Origin: JAJISG01 sp964347325
Lineage (GTDB): Archaea > Thermoplasmatota > Thermoplasmata > RBG-16-68-12 > JAJISG01
DNA length: 64,000 bases
Assembly (NCBI GenBank): GCA_964347325.1
Contig: CAYFYA010000006.1
Span: forward strand, 43,586-107,585
Reading direction: 5' to 3'
Numbering within the stretch: position 1 is the stretch's first letter; each line of letters begins with the position of its first letter. The position numbers and the translations under genes are program-made. A model generated the notes under the pieces. The model had not been told where the DNA came from. It did no database searches and was given only the letters and a program-made list of their open reading frames with translations. Positions 33,954 to 42,351 of the stretch are shown here, piece after piece.

Positions 33954-35120
33954 TTGGACTTCCAGTTTTCTGAAGAGCAAAGGATGATTCGGGAGACAGC
34001 CAGAAGCTTCGTCGACAAGGAGGTCATCCCGGCGGTGAAATCCTGGGAGGAGAAGGGGGAGATACCGCGCGCAGTCACGCAGAAGATGGCGGACCTGGGG
34101 TTCTTCGGCATACCCATCCCCGAAGAGTACGGCGGGGCCGGGATGGACTACGTGAGCTTCGCCCTGGTGGTAGAGGAGATCGCTAGGGGGTGCAACTCCC
34201 TGAGGACAACCCTATCCGTACAGACGTCCCTAGCGGGAACGACCCTAAACGCCTTCGCCAGCAAGGCACAGAAGGAGAAGTACCTGACGCCCACCGCCCA
34301 GGGCAAGATTCTAGGCGCCTGGGCACTCACCGAGCCCGATGCCGGGTCCGATGCGGCCAACCAGCGGACGACGGCGAGCCTAGACGGTGATGAGTGGATC
34401 CTCAATGGGTCGAAACGCTTCATCAGCAACGGGAACGTGGCAGATTACGTCGTCGTCTTCGCTCGACAGCCCGGAACGAAGGGACACGACGGGATCTCCG
34501 CCTTCCTGGTGGAAAAGGGCACGCCCGGCTTCAGCGCTCCCAACGTGGAGACCAACACCAAGCTGGGGCTTCGTGCCTCGCCCACCGCCGACCTCGCCTT
34601 CGACGACTGCCGGATTCCCGAGGAGAACATTATCGGCAAGGAGGGGGAAGGCTGGGAAGAGGCCATGTACGTTCTGAATCACGGGCGTTTGGGAGTGGCG
34701 GCCGGGGCAGTAGGCGTGGGCCAGGCATGTCTTGAGGCCAGCATCAATCACGCCCGGGAGAGGGAGGCCTTCGGGCGCCCCATAGCTGCCTTCCAGCTCA
34801 TACGTGAGATGATAGCGGAGATGGCCCTGGATGTGGAGGCGGCTCGACTCCTATACCTTAAGGCTGCGTGGCAGCGGGACCAGGGGGTCGACAACACCCT
34901 CGCTGTCAGTCTCTCCAAGCTCTTCGGGGCTCAGATGGCCATGAGGTGTGCTGACAGGGCGGTCCAGATCCACGGTGGCTACGGGTTCTCCGGAGAGTAC
35001 CCTGTGGAACGGCACTTCCGGGACGCCAAGATTCTCGGGATCTATGAAGGTACCAACGAGATCCAGAAGCTCATCATAGCCCGAGAGGTCATCGGAGAGT
35101 TGCGGAAGGCCCAGGCTTGA
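33954..35120 (+). CDS. Acyl-CoA dehydrogenase
   Basis: 388 residues, the usual length. FAD and substrate motifs: AWALTEPDAGSDAANQRT, the FISNGNVADYVVVFAR block, the RxxFG region REREAFGRPIAAFQ, and the C-terminal IHGGYGFSGEYPVERHFRDAKILGIYEGTNEIQKLIIAREV with the catalytic glutamate in YEGTNE. Introduces a 2,3-double bond in acyl-CoA and donates electrons to ETF (no etf genes in this window). Start is TTG. With the thiolase at 47.8-49.0 kb it points to fatty- or branched-acid oxidation. Confidence 0.95.
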   Translation: MDFQFSEEQRMIRETARSFVDKEVIPAVKSWEEKGEIPRAVTQKMADLGFFGIPIPEEYGGAGMDYVSFALVVEEIARGCNSLRTTLSVQTSLAGTTLNAFASKAQKEKYLTPTAQGKILGAWALTEPDAGSDAANQRTTASLDGDEWILNGSKRFISNGNVADYVVVFARQPGTKGHDGISAFLVEKGTPGFSAPNVETNTKLGLRASPTADLAFDDCRIPEENIIGKEGEGWEEAMYVLNHGRLGVAAGAVGVGQACLEASINHAREREAFGRPIAAFQLIREMIAEMALDVEAARLLYLKAAWQRDQGVDNTLAVSLSKLFGAQMAMRCADRAVQIHGGYGFSGEYPVERHFRDAKILGIYEGTNEIQKLIIAREVIGELRKAQA

Positions 35121-35215
35121 ATGGGCTCACCGAGGCTATCTCGACGCCCGATCTCCTCACCGACGAGGCCCCCCCAGGGGTAGAACTACCATACAGATAC
35201 CTACAATACCTACGC

Positions 35216-35235
35216 GGAGTTCTAGTACGAACTCC
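35216..35235. repeat. Perfect hairpin after the acyl-CoA dehydrogenase gene
   Basis: GGAGTTC at 35216-35222 pairs with GAACTCC at 35229-35235 around a 6-nt TAGTAC loop. It lies about 95 nt downstream of the acyl-CoA dehydrogenase stop and 103 nt before the annotated radical SAM ATG. No poly-T follows, so a leader element or operator is as likely as a terminator. Confidence 0.45.
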
Positions 35236-35337
35236 GATAGTACAGCCCCGCGAGAAGGGGGTCGGAGTATAGGGTCGGAGAGTAGTGGAGTCCCAAGGTT
35301 ACTCTTCGTCGAACCGCCGAAGGACTACTGGTTTCTG

Positions 35338-36714
35338 ATGGGCGAATACCTCCCGCCCCCAACAGGACTCCTGGCCCTGGCAGCATACGTCGAACAGGAG
35401 CTGCCCGAGGTGAGGATAGATGTCTTAGATTGTCAGGCAGAAAGGAAGGGCTGGAAGGATATCGAGAGGAGGATCGAGACCGACTCTCCGTCGATGGTCG
35501 CCTCCTCTGGGTTCACCTGCAACGCCTACGTGTGTGCGAGAGTCTCGGAGATAGCGAAGACCGTCGACAGCGACATCGTCACCGTCGTGGGCGGTCAGCA
35601 CTTCTCCGCTACGCCCGAGGAGTCCCTCAGGGACTTCCCGGAGATCGATTTCGTCATCAGGGGCGAGGGGGAGGTCACCCTCGTCGAGTTGATCAGGGCA
35701 CTGAGGGCCGGTAGCGAGGTCGCTCGCGTAAGCGGGCTCTCCTTCCGACACAACGGGGAGATCGTGCACACACCGGAGCGTCGGTTGATTGAGAACCTCG
35801 ACTCCCTCCCCTACCCGGCATATCACCTCGTAGAGCAGAACCTCCAGAGGTACCACTTCACCATGATGGCCGGCAAGAAGAAGAGGTACTTGATTCTGGA
35901 GGGCTCACGGGGCTGCAAGTACCGGTGCACCTTCTGTAGCCAGTGGAAGCACTGGAACGGTGCATGGAGGACGAAGTCGGCAAAGAGGATCGCCGACGAG
36001 ATGGAGTACCTCAACCGCAGGTACGGCGGAACGTTCCTCTGGTTCACGGACGACAACTTCAACTACCGAGTACGAGCAGAGCAGCTCTGGCGGGAACTCA
36101 AAGGGCGAGGATTCAAGGAGGACGTCACGTGGTTCTTCCAGGCGAGAACCGATGACATCGCTCACAACCCCGAATCCGTGGCCAAGTTGCAGGAGGTTGG
36201 CAATGACTGGATCCTCGTCGGGGTGGAGAACGACTCGCAGGAGACGCTGCGGGACTTCGGTAAGGGGACGCGGGTTCAGGATGCCCTCGACGCCATAAGG
36301 ATTCTCAACGATAATGCCATCTTCTCCCACGCCATGTTCGTCATCGGCTCGCGGAGGGATACGGCCGACTCCATTGCTCAGCTTCGCCAGTTCTCTCTTG
36401 ATCTGGGTTCGGACCTCTCAATATACACCGTCTTAACGCCCTACCCCGGGACAGAGGTCCACGGTGAGGCCCTGCAGAACGGATGGATTGAAGATGCGAA
36501 CTACTCCCACTACGACATGGCCCATGCAACAATGTCCACCGAGTTTCTGTCTCGACGCGACGTGCAGGAAGAGTTATTCCGGTGCTACAAGGCCTTCTAT
36601 GGCTCCATCCCACGGACCATCGCGCGGATGTTCTCTCGACGCAAACTGAAGAGAAGGGTGTATCGTCACATGGCTAGCCAGAAGGTCTTGAGAACCCTGA
36701 GGCGTCTCATTTGA
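35338..36714 (+). CDS. B12-binding radical SAM protein
   Basis: At least 458 residues: N-terminal cobalamin-binding Rossmann domain, then a radical SAM domain with the cluster motif CKYRCTFCSQW (cysteines about residue 189-196), a TIM-barrel and a C-terminal helical region. The family includes BchE/MiaB-like and hopanoid/lipid-modifying methyltransferases. The reading frame upstream of this ATG encodes RLLFVEPPKDYWFL, the expected first beta strand, but no ATG, GTG or TTG occurs in frame there; the true start may be non-canonical. Its stop overlaps the next gene's TTG (TTGA). Substrate unknown. Confidence 0.88.
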   Translation: MGEYLPPPTGLLALAAYVEQELPEVRIDVLDCQAERKGWKDIERRIETDSPSMVASSGFTCNAYVCARVSEIAKTVDSDIVTVVGGQHFSATPEESLRDFPEIDFVIRGEGEVTLVELIRALRAGSEVARVSGLSFRHNGEIVHTPERRLIENLDSLPYPAYHLVEQNLQRYHFTMMAGKKKRYLILEGSRGCKYRCTFCSQWKHWNGAWRTKSAKRIADEMEYLNRRYGGTFLWFTDDNFNYRVRAEQLWRELKGRGFKEDVTWFFQARTDDIAHNPESVAKLQEVGNDWILVGVENDSQETLRDFGKGTRVQDALDAIRILNDNAIFSHAMFVIGSRRDTADSIAQLRQFSLDLGSDLSIYTVLTPYPGTEVHGEALQNGWIEDANYSHYDMAHATMSTEFLSRRDVQEELFRCYKAFYGSIPRTIARMFSRRKLKRRVYRHMASQKVLRTLRRLI

Positions 36715-37415
36715 GTCAGAAGAGGACGGCACTCTACTTGGTGTCCTTCTCGGTCATTGCAGCAGCCATGATAGTCGCGGTTTCAGGGCAACGACTTTCG
36801 ATGGCACCGCCGGTTGGTATGTTTGACAGGTGGCTTGTTGGAATCGCCTTCATCGCCAGCTGCGTATTCGGCATCTCCCTGGCCATCAGGCCGGGATGGA
36901 CCAGGAGGCTCGTGGCGGGGGAGAGATACGATGTTCCTAGGGAAAACGACCAGGTCAGAGGCCGCCGGGGCCACCACCCCGATTGCGGATACTTTGAAAG
37001 CCACACAATCGCATGGAAAAACAGGAACCTGTGCGCGGGTTGCACTGGACTGGCGGCGGGGTCCGTCGCATCGATTGTGTTGATGGGCCTCTACATCGCC
37101 CTCCCCGCTGGCTTCCCAGGTGGCGTGGCCCAGCTTCTCCTCGTGCTTGGCCTCGTCCTAGTGGGTGCGAAGTACCTGGAGACGGCGTTGCCGTTGGATG
37201 GAGCCTCTGCGCGATTGATTTCCAACGGCCTCCTTGTGGTCGGGTTCTTCCTTGTCGTTGTGGGCGCGCTTGAGATGTCCGGAAGCGTGGTCCTCGGCAT
37301 AATTGGAGTCGTGGTCTCGTTCCTCTTCCTAGACACGAGAATCCAGTTATCCCGCTGGCGTCATATCGAGACGTGCAGAGAGTGCACTGAGGAGTGTAAG
37401 GTCTACCTCGACTAG
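36711..37415 (+). CDS. DUF2085-like membrane protein
   Basis: 234 residues with about five hydrophobic segments. The core matches the DUF2085 pattern of a histidine followed by CxxCTG: HHPDCGYFESHTIAWKNRNLCAGCTGLAAGSVASIVLM. A further cysteine pair lies at the C-terminus (HIETCRECTEECKVY). The clustered Cys/His residues could bind metal. TTG start overlapping the radical SAM stop, so co-translated with it. Function unknown. Confidence 0.65.
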   Translation: MSQKRTALYLVSFSVIAAAMIVAVSGQRLSMAPPVGMFDRWLVGIAFIASCVFGISLAIRPGWTRRLVAGERYDVPRENDQVRGRRGHHPDCGYFESHTIAWKNRNLCAGCTGLAAGSVASIVLMGLYIALPAGFPGGVAQLLLVLGLVLVGAKYLETALPLDGASARLISNGLLVVGFFLVVVGALEMSGSVVLGIIGVVVSFLFLDTRIQLSRWRHIETCRECTEECKVYLD

Positions 37416-37416
37416 G

Positions 37417-37764
37417 CTAGTCGCATGTGGTGCGACCTCTCCCGGCAACCAGCCTGACACCTGCGATTACGATTATGATTCCGATGATGATCGGAATGAT
37501 CCACCAGGGCGTAAAGTCGTACACCCACTGTGGAAGTCCGGGGATGTTCTTTACTCCGAATTCGAAGACGAGCCAGGCGCCAATGAAGGCGATTACCAAC
37601 CCCCAGAAGACCTGGCTCCCGCGGGTCTTCGCGCACTCCTCGTCTGCCTTCTTGCGCCACTCCGTCTCAACTCCTCCGCCTCCGCCTGTGAGAGAGGCCC
37701 CGCAGTTATTGCAGAACTTCGCGTCCTCGTCGTTATTTGTGCCACATTCCGTACATCTAACCAT
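37417..37764 (-). CDS. Zinc-ribbon membrane protein
   Basis: 115 residues: N-terminal zinc ribbon CTECGTNNDEDAKFCNNCG (four cysteines), a glycine-rich linker, then two membrane helices (VFWGLVIAFIGAWLVFEFGV and WWIIPIIIGIIIVIAGVRLV). Such zinc_ribbon_2/double-TM proteins are common in archaea and of unknown role. A larger relative with the ribbon at the opposite end is at 57100-57654. The upstream 37765-38042 stretch holds no supported gene. Confidence 0.85.
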   Translation of the reverse strand: MVRCTECGTNNDEDAKFCNNCGASLTGGGGGVETEWRKKADEECAKTRGSQVFWGLVIAFIGAWLVFEFGVKNIPGLPQWVYDFTPWWIIPIIIGIIIVIAGVRLVAGRGRTTCD

Positions 37765-38042
37765 CGAGGATCCCCCGGCCGCGGAACCAGGTACGGCCCT
37801 TTGACTTCGATGTTGTTATTGTAAATGCTGGTGTATACTCTAACCTCTAGGTCGCCACGATAACGGCACAGTAAGTAATCTTCTCCATTGATGCTCAAGA
37901 GTTAGCTTGCTTGACTGCCAGATAACCAACGAAACGAGGGCGGAGCTCGATTCTAGTGGCGTTCCCAGCTCCTGACGGGGCGTTGTCAGGCATGAGGGCC
38001 CCAGGGCGGGCCTTGAGATCTCTGCCAGAACCTGTCCCACTT

Positions 38043-38513
38043 CTATGGCCTGGGATTCCCTGTGGCTGGCCCCTCTGTGGGCCTGGCTGGTACCTCACCA
38101 ACTGCAGTCTCCTTGGCGAACTCCTTGTCCTCCCACATATCGTAGGCGATGGCTACTGCAGCGGCCTGCGTTATGATCGCAAATGCGGTGAACACGTGGA
38201 AGAAGAGGATCAGCCCTCTCACGGTGACTCCAAAGAGGATCGTCAGGGTTAATCCCACGTCGAAGTAGAGAAGAAGGCCAAGCACGCCCATAGCGATGGA
38301 CAGTTGGAAGGTCGACCTCGCAATCCGTTTCACCCGCCCTGGCACGGCAGTGCCTCTGACCCCGTTGAAGTCGTAATAGGCGAGAGCGATTATCCCGAAC
38401 CCCAGGGCTAAGTGCAGATATTGGAGGAGGACCGGGGCGTTCGGCGTCATCGCAAGCAGGAATTCGACTAAGACGATCCAAATCATCGCGTACAGGGCTA
38501 TCCACAGTCTCAT
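38043..38513 (-). CDS. Membrane protein of unknown function, four helices
   Basis: 156 residues from the preferred start with four membrane helices, among them LYAMIWIVLVEFLLAM, YLHLALGFGIIALAYYDFNG, TFQLSIAMGVLGLLLYFDVGL and LILFFHVFTAFAIITQAAAVAIAYDMW. Paired histidines in helices 2 and 4 (YLHLALG, FFHVFTAF) recall haem-binding cytochrome-b-like bundles, which is speculative. The frame is open to 38675, but GGGAGGTGGG lies upstream of the ATG at 38513. C-terminus is a 30-residue polar tail. Function unknown. Confidence 0.65.
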   Translation of the reverse strand: MRLWIALYAMIWIVLVEFLLAMTPNAPVLLQYLHLALGFGIIALAYYDFNGVRGTAVPGRVKRIARSTFQLSIAMGVLGLLLYFDVGLTLTILFGVTVRGLILFFHVFTAFAIITQAAAVAIAYDMWEDKEFAKETAVGEVPARPTEGPATGNPRP

Positions 38514-38751
38514 CTGCGACCCACCTCCCGGGCCGGAATAACTACGCGATGTGTAATCCTTTCGGTCGAAGGACCAAGACACGCCTGTTATGACGTCTCG
38601 AGCGACCTCCTCCATCTCGGCACAAATCATTGCCCAAGCAACGAGACCTCCCACCAAGAGGGCGAAGAAGTGCACCTCCCTTTAGCAATTGAAGGAGTCG
38701 GTGGCTCGGCAGTCAGGCAACGGCCCTGGGGCCCCTCCTGTCCTTGATGAT

Positions 38752-40050
38752 TTACGGCGCATACCGCGCCGGAGTCCTCGGGAAAGGGATAGCGTCTCGT
38801 ATGTGGTCCAGCTTACAAATCCACTGAACCAGTCGGTCCACTCCCATCCCGAAGCCCGAGTGCTGGACGGAGCCGTATCGCCGGGTGTCTAGATACCACT
38901 CGTAGGCCGCTAGGTCCTCCCCTTCCCGGACGAGGTTGGCCTTCAAGGCCTCAAGGTCGGCCTCCCGCTCGGAGCCGCCAATCAGCTCTCCCCCTATCTC
39001 CGGAGCTATGAAGTCGAAGGCCAGAACCAGGTCCGGATCCTCAGGGTCTGCCCGTTTGTAGAAGGCCTGAGTCTCCTTGGGGTAGTGGGTGACAACGATG
39101 GGCTTGTCGTACATCTTTGCCAGGGCCTTCTCCTCGATGGTTCGGATGTCCTTGCCCCACTCCACCTCCACGCCAGCCTCCTCGAGCCGCTCCAAGGCCT
39201 CGTCGTAGGTCATCCGCGGGAAGGGGGGCTTGATCCTAGGGAGAGATTTGACATCCCTGCCGAGCTCCTCTAGGTCCCTGGAGCACTCCTTGGCCACCGT
39301 GCCGCAGACGTGGGAGATGAGCTCTTCGCCGTGCTTGAGGACCCCCTCCATGCCTTCCCAGGCAACCTCCATCTCTGCATGCCAGAACTCCGTCAGATGG
39401 CGGGCAGTCCGGGACTTCTCCGCCCTGAAGGAGGGGGCGATGGTGTAGATCCGCTCTAAGGAAAGGACCAGGGCCTCGGCGTAGAGCTGCCAGCTCTGGG
39501 TCAGATGGAGCTTTCGACCGAAGTAGTCGACCTCGAAGAGAGTCGAGCCACCCTCGCTGCCCGTAGCGGTTATGATGGGAGGCTGGACCTCGTAAAACCC
39601 CCGCCTACGGAAGTAGTCGTGGATGGCTCCGAATACGGAGGACCTTATCCTGAAGATGGAGGCCATCCGCTGGGACCTGACCCACAGATGGCGCACGTCC
39701 AGTAGGAACTCGTCGCTCAGATCCCTCGCGATGGGGAAGTTGGCCGAGGGTCCGACAACCCGTAGGCTCTCCCCCTTGATCTCATACCCGCCGGGCGCTC
39801 GGCTGTCCTTGACGACCGTACCAGTTGCCCTTACGGAGGTCTCTACTCCAGCCTGCTCTGCCTCCTGGAAGGCCTGGTCACCCAACTGGTCTCGGCCAAA
39901 GGTCAGCTGGACTATGCCCGACGAGTCGCGGAGGAGTATGAAGGCGATGCCGCCGCTGCTGCGCGACCTGTAGATCCAGCCTCGGACCTCCACCTTCTTG
40001 CCGGTGTGCTTCCCACCAAGAATGTCTCCCGCCTTCACCCACTTTGCCAT
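38752..40050 (-). CDS. asnS: Asparaginyl-tRNA synthetase (AsnRS/AspRS class IIb)
   Basis: 432 residues. N-terminal OB-fold anticodon-binding domain (GKKVEVRGWIYRSRSSGGIAFILLRDSSGIVQL), class II motif 2 in YTIAPSFRAEKSRTARHLTEFWHAEMEV and motif 3 GFGMGVDRLVQWICKLDHIRDAIPFPR. The size, and the HLTEFWxAExE context, favour AsnRS; an AspRS of this class cannot be completely excluded. The ATG at 40050 follows a purine-rich AAGGGAGA; the frame runs open far upstream, but homology begins here. An AGTATAATTAC TATA element sits about 35 nt upstream. Confidence 0.93.
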   Translation of the reverse strand: MAKWVKAGDILGGKHTGKKVEVRGWIYRSRSSGGIAFILLRDSSGIVQLTFGRDQLGDQAFQEAEQAGVETSVRATGTVVKDSRAPGGYEIKGESLRVVGPSANFPIARDLSDEFLLDVRHLWVRSQRMASIFRIRSSVFGAIHDYFRRRGFYEVQPPIITATGSEGGSTLFEVDYFGRKLHLTQSWQLYAEALVLSLERIYTIAPSFRAEKSRTARHLTEFWHAEMEVAWEGMEGVLKHGEELISHVCGTVAKECSRDLEELGRDVKSLPRIKPPFPRMTYDEALERLEEAGVEVEWGKDIRTIEEKALAKMYDKPIVVTHYPKETQAFYKRADPEDPDLVLAFDFIAPEIGGELIGGSEREADLEALKANLVREGEDLAAYEWYLDTRRYGSVQHSGFGMGVDRLVQWICKLDHIRDAIPFPRTPARYAP

Positions 40051-40146
40051 GGCCAGTCTCCCTTGGTCAGCCGTACCACCGTAATTATACTTGTAGGTCG
40101 GAGGGGTCCGACAATCCTGAAATAGTCTGGAGGGCATTTCCGGGAT

Positions 40147-40602
40147 GTGATCAGGAGGGCCACCGTAGACGACGTCTCCCGGATACACAAGATTGAGAAG
40201 CGTTGCTTCGGGCGGCGAGCCTTCTCTAAGGCCCATATCATATGGGTCCTCAACAAGCCGACGGCTACGACCTACCTTTACTACGACGAGAAGAAGCCAG
40301 TGGCTACCATCATGCTGAACCACGAAGGGGATGTCGCCCGCGTCGTGTCCATAGGGGTCCTCCCTGAGTACAGGAGGACGGGGATAGGATCGGACCTCAT
40401 GGTCTTGGCAGAGGGCCTGATGGGGGAGAAGGGCGCGGGTACGATGAAGCTGGAGGTCAGCGTGAACAACAAGGGCGCCATAGCCTTCTACCAGCGCCTG
40501 GGGTACGACTTTGACGGCGTTCTGAAGGGGTACTACTCCTGGGGAGAGGACGCCCACGTCATGGCGAAGGCCTTGGACGGATCCCCGACGGAGCGTCCGT
40601 AG
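40147..40602 (+). CDS. RimI-type ribosomal-protein/N-terminal acetyltransferase
   Basis: 151 residues of the GNAT fold: IRRATVDDVSRIHKIEKRCFGRRAFSKAHI at the N-terminus, the acetyl-CoA motif VVSIGVLPEYRRTGIGSDLMVLAEGLM and the KLEVSVNNKGAIAFYQRLGYDFDGVLKGYY block. This pattern matches archaeal N-terminal acetyltransferase (Ard1/RimI-like) enzymes. GTG start. Divergent from asnS. Followed after 17 nt by the DUF1922-like gene. Confidence 0.9.
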   Translation: MIRRATVDDVSRIHKIEKRCFGRRAFSKAHIIWVLNKPTATTYLYYDEKKPVATIMLNHEGDVARVVSIGVLPEYRRTGIGSDLMVLAEGLMGEKGAGTMKLEVSVNNKGAIAFYQRLGYDFDGVLKGYYSWGEDAHVMAKALDGSPTERP

Positions 40603-40619
40603 GCTAATCCAACCCGGAA

Positions 40620-41072
40620 ATGTACGGCATCGTGATCTGTACCAGGTGCGGGCGTCCTCAGGGCGTTAGGTTGAGTTTCAAGACCTCGACCTGTCAGTGC
40701 GGGAAGAGGCTTGTCCTGAGCAAGATGAAGGTCGTCTTCTCAACGGAGGAGGCTCGAGAGCTACCGGAGGCCCTCGGGAGGGTGCGAGCCCGAATCTCAG
40801 GAGAACTGGATGAGTTTGAGGAGGTCGTGGTGGAGGAAGGGGACCCGAGGACCGTGGGTCAGGCACCACCCGAGGGCGCCCAGAAAGAGAGCCCACTGCA
40901 GAGAGCACTGGAGGTCCTCCACAGTCTCGATAGCGAGGGCAAAGGTTTCAGCCTTCGCCGGGCGGAGGAGGCCCTGGCGGCCCGGGGGATGGCGGGGTCT
41001 AACGTCGTCGCCGCACTCCTGAGGAGAGGCCTCATCTACGAGTCCCATAGGGGGATATACAGGCTCGTGTAG
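40620..41072 (+). CDS. DUF1922-type zinc-ribbon protein with winged helix
   Basis: 150 residues. The N-terminal ribbon YGIVICTRCGRPQGVRLSFKTSTCQCGKRL (cysteines at CxxC and CxC) matches archaeal DUF1922. The C-terminal 65 residues form a predicted winged helix (LQRALEVLHSLDSEGKGFSLRRAEEALAARGMAGSNVVAALLRRGLIYESHRGIYRLV). It probably binds nucleic acid. Likely co-transcribed with the RimI-like gene. Confidence 0.8.
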   Translation: MYGIVICTRCGRPQGVRLSFKTSTCQCGKRLVLSKMKVVFSTEEARELPEALGRVRARISGELDEFEEVVVEEGDPRTVGQAPPEGAQKESPLQRALEVLHSLDSEGKGFSLRRAEEALAARGMAGSNVVAALLRRGLIYESHRGIYRLV

Positions 41073-41128
41073 GCGGATTCCAGGACCCTTCTCTACCTGC
41101 CGACGCGGAGGATTCTACAGCAACGACC

Positions 41129-41860
41129 CTAGGCCCTCTCCTTCGCGGGCCGCCTCAGGCGCCGCCGCACGTCCAGAGGGAGGGAGTCCGGAATGACCGA
41201 CGAGTAGCTCTCCCGATATAGGTAGATGGCGAAAGCGGTTCCCGCCAGAAGGAATGCCACCAGGGCGTAGGGATTGATGACCTGGGCAGGTGCTAGGAAG
41301 GGGGCCACTAGGAGGGCGAAGGCGCCCCTGGAGGCCACCGCCTTGAAGAAGGCGTTCCAGGGTCTGCCAGAGGCCGCTCCGACGCCGATGGTGGAGCCGG
41401 TGAAGAAGTGGAGTGAGTTAATGGCGACCGAGAGGGTGATGAGGACGAGTACGTTGACGGGCGAGAAGGGATCGAAAGGTGAGGTGAAGGTCTGGTACGC
41501 GAAGGCCATGACGAAGGTTGCCGCCATGCCGAGTCCCGTCGACGAGCCGTAGAAGACGGTGTCGAACTCCTTCTGGAAGAGTTTCAGGTTCAGGTAGACG
41601 AGCTTGAAGGATTCCTCGAAGAGGGCGACGAGGAAGAGGACCAGGATGGCTGTAGTGTACAGGTTGATTGTGAAGTAATTGAGAACTACGGCCGAGATCA
41701 CGCCGAAGACCATCCCGACGGCGAAGCTGAGGAAGAGCCGGTCGTTCCTGAAGAGGGCCTTCTCCACGTAGGGATACTCGTACCGACGCAGGGTGTAGAA
41801 CATCAGGAGGAAGGCTGGACCCACGCCCACGGCCCCCGCTGCGAAGAACTCCACGTTCAC
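41129..41860 (-). CDS. PrsW-family intramembrane metalloprotease
   Basis: About 243 residues with seven or eight membrane helices. PrsW motif 1 is ALFEESFKLVYLNL (E-E-x-x-K), motif 2 region FYGSSTGLGMAATFVMAF and motif 3 SLHFFTGSTIG with the metal histidine; H and E residues fit the CAAX/PrsW superfamily. The frame is open to 42112, but a GTG at 41860 with GGAAGGG upstream matches the family N-terminus. Divergent from the RidA gene. Confidence 0.82.
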   Translation of the reverse strand: MNVEFFAAGAVGVGPAFLLMFYTLRRYEYPYVEKALFRNDRLFLSFAVGMVFGVISAVVLNYFTINLYTTAILVLFLVALFEESFKLVYLNLKLFQKEFDTVFYGSSTGLGMAATFVMAFAYQTFTSPFDPFSPVNVLVLITLSVAINSLHFFTGSTIGVGAASGRPWNAFFKAVASRGAFALLVAPFLAPAQVINPYALVAFLLAGTAFAIYLYRESYSSVIPDSLPLDVRRRLRRPAKERA

Positions 41861-41967
41861 GCCCTTCCATCCGTGGCATGCTATTTCACTTTTACAGCTA
41901 GAATAGGTTTGTAGGCCTCCGCAGAAGCTTTTTCCGGACCACTGCAGTTGGCGCCGCGGAGGATGGC

Positions 41968-42351
41968 ATGAGGAGGATCTCCGGCGGGACTCCATGGGAG
42001 GATAGGGTGGGATACTCCAGGGCGATTGTTGCCGGAAATGTCGTGGAAGTCTCAGGAACCACGGCCACCGATTCCGAGGGGAGGGTCGTCGGCAGAGGCG
42101 ACGCCTACGCACAGACCAAGAGGGCTATCCAGAATGTGCTCGAGGCCCTCAGAAGAGCGGGGGCGAATGCCAAGGACGTGGTTCGCACCAGGATGTTCGT
42201 CACCGACATAAAGAGGTGGGAGGAGTACGGCAGGGCGCACCAGGAGTACTTCGGTGAGACCAGACCAGCCACCAGCATGGTCGAGGTCTCGCGACTCATC
42301 GATGACGACATGTTGGTGGAGATAGAGGTCACGGCTATGCTGGGACCCTAA
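41968..42351 (+). CDS. RidA-family (2-iminobutanoate/2-iminopropanoate) deaminase
   Basis: 127 residues of the YjgF/YER057c/RidA family: GYSRAIVAGNVVEVSGTTA, the QTKRAIQNVLEALRRAGANAKDVVRTRMFVTDIKRWEEYGRAHQEYFG segment, and the C-terminal RPATSMVEVSRLIDDDMLVEIEVTAML. The arginine in VRTRMFV and the C-terminal glutamate are the enamine/imine deaminase residues. Detoxifies reactive imines from PLP enzymes. Overlaps the convergent Lhr gene by 4 nt. Confidence 0.92.
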   Translation: MRRISGGTPWEDRVGYSRAIVAGNVVEVSGTTATDSEGRVVGRGDAYAQTKRAIQNVLEALRRAGANAKDVVRTRMFVTDIKRWEEYGRAHQEYFGETRPATSMVEVSRLIDDDMLVEIEVTAMLGP

